From: Theionarchaea archaeon
GTDB taxonomy: Archaea; Methanobacteriota_B; Thermococci; Methanofastidiosales; SZ-28-30
Reading direction: 5' to 3'
NCBI GenBank assembly: GCA_018992685.1
Contig: JACVGT010000019.1
Location: 1 to 64,000, forward strand
DNA length: 64,000 nucleotides
The stretch's first letter is position 1; the number at the start of each line of letters is the position of its first letter. Under the pieces are notes generated by a model. That model did not search any database and was not told where the DNA came from. It saw nothing but the letters and a program-made list of their open reading frames with translations. This document shows positions 45,135 through 54,157 of this stretch, piece after piece. The translations under genes were made by a program, and so were the position numbers.

Positions 45135-45509
45135 TTAGAACGTCTTCCTCCATGCATCTTTAAATATGCCACGTATCAACGACTCTATGACTTCAGTACA
45201 CATGTCTTTCCATGCATCATTTCTGATGAAACTTTTGGTAATAGTCAAATAAGTCCGGTTCTCTTTTTGTGAAAGATAATCGCTTAGAGCATATCCCATA
45301 AGATATCCATTCCCCCAGTCTTTGGCCTCATCATCAGACATTTCAAGACTCCGTGTGAAGTTATAAGCCTCCTTATAGTCACGTAGTCGCGGTGTTTGCG
45401 AACCAAATGCTCCTAAAGTAACTGATGCTGGTTGGCTAAAATCAAAAAGAAATCCTACAGCAGAGACAGTCTGCTGAGGTAAGTCCCTCTGTATACTGCG
45501 ACAACTTTC
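45135..45509 (-). pseudogene. 5'-truncated gene, fused to transposase relic
   Basis: An open frame of about 124 codons begins right after the TGA that ends the transposase fragment and runs in the same frame to 45135, with protein-like composition throughout (TLGAFGSQTPRLRDYKEAYNF, KDWGNGYLMGYALSDYLSQ, SFIRNDAWKDMCTEVIES). The only ATG is at 45341, leaving 68 residues. I read it as a gene that lost its start through an IS-linked rearrangement; translation from 45341 may still occur. It is followed at once by the gene at 44198. Confidence 0.55.
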
Positions 45510-45722
45510 TCAAAGTGCCTTTAACTGTCTATAGGACACGCTGAACACTGTCTTCGTCAGGGCAGTATATGCTATGAATTGAGGAAATGCAAAAGGGCTA
45601 CCTCGCTTGTTCACATTCATCTGCTGAAGTTCTTCATTCCAATATTCAATGAAATCCATTGTCAAGCATAATTCTCCCCTTCTTACCAGCATCTTGTTAT
45701 ATTCTTTCCAATTTCTGGCCAT
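45510..45722 (-). pseudogene. IS5-type transposase relic, N-terminal fragment 2
   Basis: Encodes 70 residues (NWKEYNKMLVRRGELCLTM, WNEELQQMN..KRGSPFAFP, VFSVSYRQL) typical of the N-terminal region of IS5-family transposases. A TGA stops the frame before any catalytic DDE residue, so it cannot be active. The upstream flank (45723-45805) probably holds the element end. Confidence 0.75.
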
Positions 45723-45757
45723 AAAACCATCTGGTTTCCCTATAGTATCCTTCTATT

Positions 45758-45805
45758 GGTTTATGCGTCAAACAAGGTATTTGAAGGCTAAATTGTACAA
45801 CACAG
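45758..45805. repeat. IS end-like repeat, copy A
   Basis: TTATGCGTCAAACAAGGTAT and the following bases recur with about 90% identity over 24 nt at 46748. Position upstream of the transposase relic suggests an IS terminus. Confidence 0.5.
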
Positions 45806-45890
45806 CAGATAGGGTTGAACAGCTAGAGTATGACCATCAGATTGGGGTAATCTTTATAAGGTATTGATAACCAACTCCCATGGTGATCTC

Positions 45891-46322
45891 ATAAAACAGA
45901 TTATGGCTCTACTGTGTTGCTTTCTGGTACTCGGCTGTACCATTGGTGTGAACCTTGATACACCTGAAAACACAGTGAACACATGGGTTCGATCGTACAA
46001 CGATCGGGATGTTGAGGGTATATATATAACACTGTCAAGAGCATACATCATGGCCAATGGCGGCGAGGAACGAGTGAAATCGATCATCGGGACCATGCTG
46101 GAAGAGGCTGAGGAATCAGAAATTTCGTTTACTGTGAAGGGGATTGGATTGCTTGCTTTGTCGACGGAACAGCCGGGATTGTCATCAGGCAGAACCATAT
46201 ATCTCGCGAGAATGGACAGGAAGTTTACAGAGGAAGGGGAGAAAAGAGTCGAAGAAGTCTTCTGGAATTTCGCTGTAGTAAAAGAAGACGACAAGTACAA
46301 GATCGAAGATTTCTGGGACTGA
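45891..46322 (+). CDS. Small lipoprotein, possible ATA start
   Basis: Protein of about 143 residues with lipobox LVLGC and a mature part that may be NTF2-like (PENTVNTWVRSYNDRDVEGIY, then YKIEDFW at the end). TATA (TCTTTATAAG, 45850-45859) predicts a start site near 45880. GGTGAT (45882-45887) stands exactly 3 nt before ATA 45891, the spacing used by ATG starts here, and starting there gives a proper basic n-region (xKQIMALLCCFLVLGC). ATG 45903 would lack a positive charge and be 15 nt from the SD. An upstream TTG precedes the predicted transcript start. Confidence 0.6.
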   Translation: MKQIMALLCCFLVLGCTIGVNLDTPENTVNTWVRSYNDRDVEGIYITLSRAYIMANGGEERVKSIIGTMLEEAEESEISFTVKGIGLLALSTEQPGLSSGRTIYLARMDRKFTEEGEKRVEEVFWNFAVVKEDDKYKIEDFWD

Positions 46323-46745
46323 AAAGAGACGGATTTCTTATTCTTTTTGCACTTTCTTTCGCTGCCGTTATACGTCTCTACGCTTTCCACACATGGCCCA
46401 TATAGCATTTTAGGCAAGGCTGGTGCAGGAATGGTAAGCACGCATTAGGATTGCTATGCAGGTTCTGGAACAGGAGGTGCCTCGTGGTGTTCACAGACAG
46501 AACGCACTCCTTGTGCTTCTAACAAGACTACCAGAATCCACAGAGAGTCATATTTCGCGTGAAGGAATGAAAATGTGAATTTGAACCCTCAGTTACCAGT
46601 ACTCTCTTTCTCAGGTTCTCTAACCTCATTGTTGAGTCAAATTCCCTAACAGCTTGCTTCTCCCGTTTGACGTCCTCTCACCACGGTGCCTTTCAGATTT
46701 CTGGTCACACTAGTCTGGGTTCTCCGTGTCTAATTTCCCGACCAT
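46323..46745. other. Intergenic region without recognised gene
   Basis: After a T-rich probable terminator (46330-46360) I find no open frame with a start signal, no RNA gene and only degenerate AT-rich sequence. It may be further IS-derived debris. Confidence 0.35.
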
Positions 46746-46793
46746 TTTATGCTTCAAATAAGGTATTTGAATGAAAAATCGCGTAGTACACCA
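46746..46793. repeat. IS end-like repeat, copy B (solo)
   Basis: TTATGCTTCAAATAAGGTAT is the counterpart of the repeat at 45758. No transposase fragment accompanies it. It lies just upstream of the BlaI-like gene promoter. Confidence 0.5.
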
Positions 46794-46837
46794 CCAGAGC
46801 ACAAACCTTTAAAAGCTTACGACAACAGGTAGTAGTA

Positions 46838-47224
46838 ATGAATATCAAAAGACTTGGTCCTCTAGAACGAACAATAATGGAAGTCTTCTGGGAGAAGAAA
46901 AAAGCTGATGCACGGGAGGTCTATTCAGAACTCAACAGAGAAAAACAAATCGCCTACACCACCATCAATACTACTCTCACCCGTCTTCACAAGAAGAAAT
47001 TGCTCAACAGAAAGCTGGTGAAGGGAAGAGGAGGATACCGTTATGTGTACACCATTGCCAAGTCAAAACCAAAATACATTGATCAGGTCATACGCTCTAC
47101 CATAGATGATCTCCTGATGCGGTTCGGAAATCGAACCATAAGTTACTTCTCAGAAAGTCTCAACCTGAATGAAGAGGATGTGGAGAAGCTAAGAGTTCGT
47201 CTGAAGGAGTTGTCTCATGAATGA
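46838..47224 (+). CDS. BlaI/MecI-family transcriptional repressor
   Basis: Winged-helix repressor of 128 residues. GPLERTIMEVFWEKKKADAREVY and YTTINTTLTRLHKKKLLNRK are the BlaI/MecI/CopY DNA-binding pattern, followed by a helical dimer domain. In bacteria such proteins are cleaved after activation of a BlaR1-type sensor, encoded next here with an 8-bp overlap. TATA (CTTTAAAAG, 46807-46815) implies a nearly leaderless message; GGTAGTAGTA just before ATG resembles the AGTA half-sites near the permuted binding-protein genes. Confidence 0.85.
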   Translation: MNIKRLGPLERTIMEVFWEKKKADAREVYSELNREKQIAYTTINTTLTRLHKKKLLNRKLVKGRGGYRYVYTIAKSKPKYIDQVIRSTIDDLLMRFGNRTISYFSESLNLNEEDVEKLRVRLKELSHE

Positions 47225-48554
47225 GTGGCAGAATTTTGCGCTTGCGATTGTATTGATTGTGGTGGTACAATTCACCAACGAGGGCATCATTGCGCTACTG
47301 AAAGTGAGGAATGCCACCACTCGATTCCGTATTAGGCTCATTTCTCTTGTCTCCTGTTTTTTCGTGTTTTTGATTGTTCCGTTCAAGATCGTGGAACTCA
47401 CCATCCTGTCGGGAGAGATTTTTGTCGGCAGCAGTGAATCTTCCCAGATTGATGGCTGGGTGGCCAGATCTGCCACAATGACGTCGACCTATTCTGGGTT
47501 TGCACGGGCCAGCGTTGTTCTCCTCTTGATAGCTGTGTGCTGCTTTGTTGTCATGGTTCTGTTCGGCAAGCACATAACTGGTAGAGTATTTGGATGTGAG
47601 CCAGCAACAGATTCGAGGCTTCTGACCATTGTGAATCAAGTCTCCTCTGAACTGGGACTGTCCATCAAGCAGGTGATGGTGTGCAGAAAGAAATGTGACG
47701 CCTTTGTATATGGATACCCTCCTTTCCTAGCAGTGGGAAGAGACCTCCTCACTATGCTGGATGACAGTGAGCTCCGGATAGTCATCAGGCATGAATTGTA
47801 CCATGTCAAAGGTAAGGACACACTCCTGAAGCCATTTCTTGCCGCTCTGTGCATTGTCTTCTTATACAACCCCATGAGCTGGTTCCTGTATAGAAAAGTG
47901 TTTAATGACAGGGAGTGCTGCGCTGATCAGGCTTCTATCACCTGTTCTCAGGACACCAGGACATTTCTTTCCCTGCTGCTGAAATTCCACAGCCTTGCAA
48001 GTGGCATGCCGCACACGTTTGCTGTTCACTGGACGGGAGCCACTAACAGAATTGACTCACTCCTCTTTGCAGAAAAGACCCGGAAGATCCCTGTCTTCTT
48101 GTGTTTGTTCTTTACGGTCTCATCGCTTTTTGTGGGAGGTACTCAGCTCTTTGAGAACCAATTTGTGGAAATCAACAGCTCTATTCCGTTTGATTCAGAA
48201 ACATATGGTCCGGAAGCTGATTTCTCAGACTATTTCTATGATATTCCTGTAGCAGAATGGTACAACAGAAAACGATCGGAAAATGAAGTGAGTATCCCAC
48301 TACAGGAAAGAGACCTCAGAAAACTCCTGTCTGCAGACGAACTTGCCAAGGGAGAAATCACCATAAGAATGGCCACGCTTCCCTTGGGAAGGAGACCTCA
48401 GTTGTTTGGCAGAAACGATATTGTGGATGGCAACTGTAACCTCATCATTGAAATAGAAGAGGGCAAACTATTCGTTTCCATAAGACAGAACAATGGACCT
48501 GGAACGTCCCAGAAGGAAGCCGTTCTCAGTGGAGGACCTGCCACAGCAATGTAG
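47217..48554 (+). CDS. BlaR1-like M56 membrane metalloprotease
   Basis: Protein of 445 residues with four or so membrane helices, a zinc protease site RHELYH (H192, E193, H196) and downstream ECCADQASI supplying the third ligand, as in M56/M48 enzymes. The C-terminal exported part (about 310-445) shows no penicillin-binding motif, so the signal sensed is not a beta-lactam by this evidence. Predicted to cleave or inactivate the BlaI-like partner. Confidence 0.82.
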   Translation: MNEWQNFALAIVLIVVVQFTNEGIIALLKVRNATTRFRIRLISLVSCFFVFLIVPFKIVELTILSGEIFVGSSESSQIDGWVARSATMTSTYSGFARASVVLLLIAVCCFVVMVLFGKHITGRVFGCEPATDSRLLTIVNQVSSELGLSIKQVMVCRKKCDAFVYGYPPFLAVGRDLLTMLDDSELRIVIRHELYHVKGKDTLLKPFLAALCIVFLYNPMSWFLYRKVFNDRECCADQASITCSQDTRTFLSLLLKFHSLASGMPHTFAVHWTGATNRIDSLLFAEKTRKIPVFLCLFFTVSSLFVGGTQLFENQFVEINSSIPFDSETYGPEADFSDYFYDIPVAEWYNRKRSENEVSIPLQERDLRKLLSADELAKGEITIRMATLPLGRRPQLFGRNDIVDGNCNLIIEIEEGKLFVSIRQNNGPGTSQKEAVLSGGPATAM

Positions 48555-48758
48555 GACTGTACTGAACGTGCAGGGAGAGTCACGGTATTCTAAAGGTATC
48601 CAGGGGTGTCTCGCACGCTCATGTGGCAATCCAGCACCTGGAATTTTCCTTGAATATATTGTTATATGTGTCCTCAGTCAGTCCCTGTGTGCCTAAGACC
48701 TGACGGTGGGACCTTCTCAATCAAAAAGCATTTATGTGGAATTATGTGAGAGACCACA

Positions 48759-50465
48759 ATGATCAGTGTTGAAGATCTCTCCTTTCAATACAGCACGGGT
48801 GAATCTCCGGTGCTAAGTAAAGTCACCCTGGTTGTTCCTCAGGGCGGCTACCTCGCGCTGGTTGGCCCTTCAGGTTCAGGAAAGAGTACTCTCTGTTTCA
48901 CCATGAATGGGATCATCCCCCATTCCATTACGGGTATTCTGTCGGGAAATGTTGTTGTTGACAGGTTGAATACGCGAGAACACCATGTGCACGAGCTTGC
49001 TGAAAAAGTGGGCATTGTTCTTCAGAATCCTGAATCCCAGCTCTTTGCCATGAGTGTGGAGGAAGAACTGGCTTTTGGTCCCGAGAATCTGGGTCTGCCC
49101 CGAGAAGAAATACTGGCCCGCATTGAGGACGTCCTAACCATTATTGGAATTGCAGACAGGGGGCGGTTTCCTTTCTCTCTATCGGGAGGAGAGAAACAGA
49201 AGCTTGCAATTGCTTCTATTCTGACCATGAACCCCTCTCACCTTGTGTTAGACGAACCAACCTCTCAACTGGATCCCCGGGGAAGAAAGAGTGTGTATGA
49301 TGTCCTGGACAAGCTTCACGCTGGCGGAATGTCCATCATACTCATTGAACATAATACAGAGCACATTGCAGAGCGTGCCCAGCAGGTGCTGGTGATAAAA
49401 GATGGCTCTGTCGTTGCCTCGGGATCGCCAAGAGATGTATTTTCTCAGGTGGAGACCATGAAAGCTCTGGGCATACAGGTTCCTGGGGTTGCTGAAGTCA
49501 CCTATGAGCTTCACAGGAGAGGCATCATACAAAGAATAGCTGTGACCCTCGAAGATGCGGTGTCACTGCTTGAAAATCTCAGACCCAAGGAATTCACTTC
49601 TCAGAGCCTGAAGACAGAATCAACCCTCACGAGAGTGGGGAGTTCTTCACCATCTTCACGTACGGAACCTGCTGTTGAGGTGAAGAATCTGTCCTTTCAG
49701 TACGGCGATGTCCCCGTCCTCAATAATGTTTCTCTCACTATTGGACACGGAGAGATTGTAGCAATCATTGGACAAAATGGATCTGGAAAGACAACGCTGG
49801 TCAAGCATTTCAATGGATTGCTGCGTCCGAAGGAAGGAGACATTTTCATCTTTGGAGAATCTGTTAAGGACAAGAGTGTTGCTCAATTAGCCCGGAAGGT
49901 AGGATATGTTTTTCAGAACCCAGATCATCAGATCTTTGCAGATAGTGTGTTCGAAGAAGTGGAATTCGGCCTCAAGAACCTTAGTGTCCCTCTGGAAGAG
50001 AGAGCAGAACGCGTGGCTGCGGTTCTGAAGCAGACTGACCTTTTCAGATATAAGGATACACACCCTACCAGCCTGTCGGGTGGGGAAAAACAGCGGCTGG
50101 TCATCGCGTCTGTCCTGGTAATGAACCCCCAGATTCTCGTCCTGGATGAACCAACGACTGGCCTGGATCTCAAGAGCTCTCGCTCAATAATCGACCTGGT
50201 CAGAGCCCTTCACCAGCAGCATCGCACTGTAATCCTGGTGACTCATGACATGAACCTGGTGGCAGAGATGGCACACCGTATACTCATTCTCAAAGACGGG
50301 ACCCTGGCTGCTGAAGGAAGCCCGCATCAGATCTTTTCAGATGAAGGCCTGCTCAGTGATAACTTCCTGGAAGCACCGCAGATCGCCAGACTCAGCAGTC
50401 GTCTGGGATATGGAACGTGTCTGAACATAGAAGAGTTTCTCCACAAACTGGAGGGTACCCTATGA
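48759..50465 (+). CDS. ECF transporter ATPase, two nucleotide-binding domains fused
   Basis: Protein of 568 residues equal to EcfA1 and EcfA2 in one chain. First domain (about 1-240): GPSGSGKST, SLSGGEKQK, LVLDEPTSQLD. Second (about 305-540): GQNGSGKTT, SLSGGEKQR, LVLDEPTTGLD. It powers uptake of a vitamin or metal through a substrate-binding S subunit, which is not in this window. A TATA-like GCATTTATG about 27 bp before ATG suggests a leaderless message. Confidence 0.92.
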   Translation: MISVEDLSFQYSTGESPVLSKVTLVVPQGGYLALVGPSGSGKSTLCFTMNGIIPHSITGILSGNVVVDRLNTREHHVHELAEKVGIVLQNPESQLFAMSVEEELAFGPENLGLPREEILARIEDVLTIIGIADRGRFPFSLSGGEKQKLAIASILTMNPSHLVLDEPTSQLDPRGRKSVYDVLDKLHAGGMSIILIEHNTEHIAERAQQVLVIKDGSVVASGSPRDVFSQVETMKALGIQVPGVAEVTYELHRRGIIQRIAVTLEDAVSLLENLRPKEFTSQSLKTESTLTRVGSSSPSSRTEPAVEVKNLSFQYGDVPVLNNVSLTIGHGEIVAIIGQNGSGKTTLVKHFNGLLRPKEGDIFIFGESVKDKSVAQLARKVGYVFQNPDHQIFADSVFEEVEFGLKNLSVPLEERAERVAAVLKQTDLFRYKDTHPTSLSGGEKQRLVIASVLVMNPQILVLDEPTTGLDLKSSRSIIDLVRALHQQHRTVILVTHDMNLVAEMAHRILILKDGTLAAEGSPHQIFSDEGLLSDNFLEAPQIARLSSRLGYGTCLNIEEFLHKLEGTL

Positions 50466-51253
50466 TTCAGCAGACCATGTTTATTCGAAAAGAATCCTTT
50501 CTTCACTCTTTGGATCCCAGAACAAAGCTATTCTTATCCATTGGCCTGTTTCTCGTGGGTGTCCTGTTCACTGATTACAGAGTGCTGATGGCCCTCTTTG
50601 CAGGCGAGGTTATCATTCTCAGAGTGGCAGCCAGAATTCCTTTTTCGAAGTTATTCCCGTACCTGAAACTGATTCTTCCTCTTGTGGTTATGGCACTGCT
50701 GATATGGCCCCTCTTCCAGAGAACGGGGACAGTTCTGGTATCCTACTGGAAGGTTATCATCACGAAGGAGGGAATCCAGATGGGAATTGCCATGTCCTTG
50801 AGACTGCTGTCTTTGATCGTGGCTACGTATTTGCTCCTCATGACCACCGAGCAGAGAGATCTGGTTCTTGCTCTCGTTAAATCCGGATTGCGGTATGATT
50901 TCGGGTTAATGTTGGCCATTGCTCTGAGCAAGGTTCCTGCTCTGGCAGGGATTGCCTTGACCATCATGGATGCGCAGAAGGCACGAGGGCTCGAACTCGA
51001 AAAGGGAAATATCGTTGAAAAAGTGAGAAAGTACATACCTATTCTGATTCCATTGATTATTTCAGCTATAAGGCTGGCTGAAGCGTTGTCCATTGCAATT
51101 GATTCTCGAGCATTTGGGAGAGGGAGGCGCACCTACCTGAGAGAGCTTCACTTCACGATGAAAGATGCGCTGGTCACTGGTATGGCTGTGGTGGTGATTT
51201 CAGTATGTATGGGAATGCGTGCTGCAGGATATGGTGTTATGGAATTGCCGTGA
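50462..51253 (+). CDS. ecfT: ECF transporter T subunit
   Basis: Membrane protein of 263 residues with five to six helices and the coupling helices AQKARGLEL and SRAFGRGRR that contact the ATPases. ATG 50462 overlaps the ATPase stop and has GGAGGG upstream. With the fused ATPase it forms the energising module. Confidence 0.9.
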   Translation: MIQQTMFIRKESFLHSLDPRTKLFLSIGLFLVGVLFTDYRVLMALFAGEVIILRVAARIPFSKLFPYLKLILPLVVMALLIWPLFQRTGTVLVSYWKVIITKEGIQMGIAMSLRLLSLIVATYLLLMTTEQRDLVLALVKSGLRYDFGLMLAIALSKVPALAGIALTIMDAQKARGLELEKGNIVEKVRKYIPILIPLIISAIRLAEALSIAIDSRAFGRGRRTYLRELHFTMKDALVTGMAVVVISVCMGMRAAGYGVMELP

Positions 51254-52059
51254 TGGCTGTCGGAACCGTATTGATGTCGGCTGCACTGGAAAACCCGGTG
51301 GAGGGGTGGGCTGTCCTCATGGAAACCAATGATTTCCCTGGAGGGTACACTGATCTCCCTCTGGGCTTCGTGGATGTTGAACGAATGGAGACCCTGCTCC
51401 AGTACCACGGGTGGCAGAAATCACACATGCTACTAAGAAGAGATACTATTACGACGCAAGCAGTGAAGGAGGGTATTGCATACCTGCAGAAAGCAGATCA
51501 GAATGACATTGCTTTGTTCTACATTTGCTCTCACGGAGGATATCTGAGGCATGATCTCCAATGGAACAGTCTCATGCCTCCGCTCTGGGAGCGTGTTACC
51601 AGTGAAAAGAGAGTATTGATTATAGATTCCTGCTATGCAGGTTCCTTTCTGCCGGAAAGCGAGAGACCATACATCGGGATTGGCTCAGTTTCGGCTGACG
51701 AGCTTGGGTGGGCAGGCCTGCCAGAAGAGAACCTGCCTATTACCGGGTTCGTGTTCACCTACTACTTCTGCCAGTCCACCCTGGGAGTATCAGTTGAAGA
51801 GGGATTTGGAAGGGCCAGTCCCCAGGTACAGCAGTACATGCAGGATGTGGTCTATCCGGCTTTCAAGGAAGTCTATCCTCCCGAGCACTACAATGTCTAT
51901 GATCCTCATCCTGTGTTGAAGGATTCGTATCCAGGTGAGCTCTCCCTGTGGGTTGATGAGGGTGGAGTTTCTCTCTCTCAGGTTCTGGCTGTCCTGATGC
52001 TTCTCCTCCTGGGAATCATCCTTGCCCTGGATAGAAAAGGAATCTGTTCATGTGACTAG
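51253..52059 (+). CDS. Caspase-like (clan CD) membrane-anchored cysteine protease
   Basis: Protein of 268 residues with a caspase-haemoglobinase core: YICSHGGYL holds the catalytic His (H94) and LIIDSCYAGSF the catalytic Cys (C127). A C-terminal helix (QVLAVLMLLLLGIILAL) and cysteine-containing tail follow, and an N-terminal signal-like segment is short, so the domain may be exported. Start ATG overlaps the ecfT stop (TGATG), so it is co-translated with the ECF transporter, an odd pairing. Substrate unknown; a peptidase or a nonenzymatic relative are both possible. Confidence 0.7.
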   Translation: MAVGTVLMSAALENPVEGWAVLMETNDFPGGYTDLPLGFVDVERMETLLQYHGWQKSHMLLRRDTITTQAVKEGIAYLQKADQNDIALFYICSHGGYLRHDLQWNSLMPPLWERVTSEKRVLIIDSCYAGSFLPESERPYIGIGSVSADELGWAGLPEENLPITGFVFTYYFCQSTLGVSVEEGFGRASPQVQQYMQDVVYPAFKEVYPPEHYNVYDPHPVLKDSYPGELSLWVDEGGVSLSQVLAVLMLLLLGIILALDRKGICSCD

Positions 52060-52166
52060 GAAATGTGTAATGAAAGGGACGCTATACGGGGAAGTGAAGG
52101 TTTTCATCCTTTGTTCCTCTGCGTGCCGGCCAAAAGCTTTATATTTCAACAGAAGCAATCTCTCCT

Positions 52167-53210
52167 GTGGAATCGACAACTGATATTCTGGAGAAACTCA
52201 TAGAAGAAGAACAGAGAATAAGGCAGAAAGCAGAAGAACTGGGACTCCATGTCGGAAAAGAGTCACTAGAAGAGGCTAAGAAGCCCTTCAGGGCCAAAGA
52301 AGGAATTCCCAGGACAGAACTCACTGAACGAGAGATGTCTCGGCTGCTGGCCGAAACGAGGGATATTCTTGACATCTACAGCTTGGATTATGTTTCTGAG
52401 CATTTTGATGAGGCTAAGAATCTGTATTACGCGCTGAAGGACAAACCCTTCTCGCCTGATTCTCTCATTGGATCACGAATCGTGCAGAATATCCAGGAGT
52501 TGAAGGAACGAATCGATGCAGTGGAAGAACAGGAATCTCCAACAAAACCACTGGAAGAACTGCTTTCTGATTCGAAGAGGCTTCTTGATTCTCTGGATTC
52601 ACTTGACGCAGTTCAGGCGAAACGGCGCTATGCTGATCTGCTGAAGAGACAGCAGGATGCGCCCAAGAATGTGGATCAGCCACTTGAAGTAGAAATCGAC
52701 GAGTACCTGCTGGAAATTGGGAAACGAATTCAGCGAACAGAAAAAAAGACATCTGAAGAAATTGGAGAAGAGCTTCTGGAAGAAATCAGCACGTTGATTG
52801 GATCCAAGAGTTTTGATCCTGAAGGATACAACAGGATTGCCAGAAAATTCCAGGAAATAGCAGATGATCTTCCTGAAGATCTCAAAGTGAAAATAAGAGA
52901 CCGCATACGCGAGTCCTTTGCCAAGATGAAGGATCTCGAACAAAAGGAACACGTTGAAGAACGAATACGGGAAGAACGTGCCAAGAAGTTCTACTGGGAT
53001 TCATTCGCTCAGGAGGTGGAACAACTGAAGGCCGATCTGGAGCGAGCAACACCTGGAGAGTTTTTCAGGCTCTACGATATCTACAATCAATTGCTGGACT
53101 CACTGGAACACGCAGATCTATCAGATGTTCATGCTGCCCAGATTGAGCGGGTAAAATCAATGATAGATCAGTGTTACTACATGCTGGAAGAACTCAGATC
53201 ACGAGCATGA
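52167..53210 (+). CDS. Long alpha-helical, charged protein
   Basis: Cytoplasmic protein of 347 residues, almost wholly charged helices (repeated EE/KR heptads) and no cysteine-metal or enzyme motif. Probable coiled-coil scaffold. Start is GTG 52167: CTTTATATT (52137-52145) lies about 25 bp upstream, so the message would be leaderless with a GTG first codon. Ends 4 bp from the convergent bactofilin-like gene. Confidence 0.65.
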   Translation: MESTTDILEKLIEEEQRIRQKAEELGLHVGKESLEEAKKPFRAKEGIPRTELTEREMSRLLAETRDILDIYSLDYVSEHFDEAKNLYYALKDKPFSPDSLIGSRIVQNIQELKERIDAVEEQESPTKPLEELLSDSKRLLDSLDSLDAVQAKRRYADLLKRQQDAPKNVDQPLEVEIDEYLLEIGKRIQRTEKKTSEEIGEELLEEISTLIGSKSFDPEGYNRIARKFQEIADDLPEDLKVKIRDRIRESFAKMKDLEQKEHVEERIREERAKKFYWDSFAQEVEQLKADLERATPGEFFRLYDIYNQLLDSLEHADLSDVHAAQIERVKSMIDQCYYMLEELRSRA

Positions 53211-53214
53211 TACC

Positions 53215-53997
53215 CTATTTGGGGAGTCGTCCCAGTTCCACCACTCCTTTGGAAACAATGCGCTGTACCGTTGTTCTGGATCCGATCTTCAGGCTGCCAT
53301 CACACATGACTTTCTGAAGAACGCTGTCAGATCCCACGTAGATATCTCCTTTACAGTATACATCTTCTTTTACTTCACAGAAATTCCCTATTTCCAGCTG
53401 GACTTCTATGTTCACCGGCGAATTCATAATATTTCTGTCTCCAAGAGATGCATCCTTACCTTTTATAGAACCCTTGAACTCACACTCGGCTTTGCTCTTC
53501 ACCGTTGAAGCCACCACATCCCCATACACCATATTTTTGCTACCAAGGTGGACTTCTTCTCCTGCTTCAATATTCCCTTTTATAATGACTCCATCTCCGA
53601 GGTGGATGCTGCGGCTGGTTTTCAGCCCTCCTGTAAGAACCAGATCATCAGAGAGGCTAATGTCTGAGTCTCTGGCCACAATGGCAAAGGTTTTCAGGGA
53701 AATCTCATCCTTTTTCTGCTGTATTACCTGTTGAAGTTCGGATATTTCAAGATTCTTTTCTTCAATAATCTGTTTCAGCTGGCGTTCAGTTTCTGCAAAA
53801 TTTTCCACCTTGTCCAGGAGAGCCTGGTTATCCTCAGTCAGCCTTTCGGCTACCTCTCGTAACTTGGACACTCCGCCGTATTCCTTCCTGTAGGTTTCCA
53901 ACTCCCTGGTGATACGGGAGTTTTCGTCCCGCAATTCGGTGGCCATCCGTCTTAGAGATTCTATAACCTCATCTTTTCCTTTGTCAAAGAGCCCCAT
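53215..53997 (-). CDS. Coiled-coil plus bactofilin-like polymerising protein
   Basis: Protein of 260 residues. Residues about 10-105 form a coiled coil (RRMATELRDENSRITRELETY onward). From about 115 to the end there are short beta turns with G and V/I at regular intervals (LTGGLKTSRSIHLGDGVIIKGNIEAGEEVHLG, VYCKGDIYVGSDS, DGSLKIGSRTTVQRI), as in bactofilin/polymer-forming beta-solenoids. It may build filaments. GGAGGT precedes ATG 53997; the longer reading is unlikely. Confidence 0.72.
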   Translation of the reverse strand: MGLFDKGKDEVIESLRRMATELRDENSRITRELETYRKEYGGVSKLREVAERLTEDNQALLDKVENFAETERQLKQIIEEKNLEISELQQVIQQKKDEISLKTFAIVARDSDISLSDDLVLTGGLKTSRSIHLGDGVIIKGNIEAGEEVHLGSKNMVYGDVVASTVKSKAECEFKGSIKGKDASLGDRNIMNSPVNIEVQLEIGNFCEVKEDVYCKGDIYVGSDSVLQKVMCDGSLKIGSRTTVQRIVSKGVVELGRLPK

Positions 53998-54157
53998 GCT
54001 GTTCAACCTCCATTCTTTTTTTCTACAGCATATATATAGCTTTTTCCATTGCCATTGCCGGACTGGTGAAGACCACATCCATTGTCAAGTCAGGCTCTGT
54101 TCTTCATACGTGGCTGAGCAGAAAAGTCGTTTTCTTTCGCCAATGCGAAAATAAAGT

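Noticed and set aside
45510-45722. Functional transposase
   Set aside because: Stops after 70 residues, before the catalytic core; no full-length copy exists in the window.
45854-46441. 195-codon minus-strand frame over the small lipoprotein
   Set aside because: The plus strand has TATA, SD and lipobox; the minus frame is serine-rich and has no start signal.
47217-48554. Beta-lactam sensor BlaR1 proper
   Set aside because: The M56 protease part is clear, but no penicillin-binding SxxK/KTG domain is visible in the C-terminal region.
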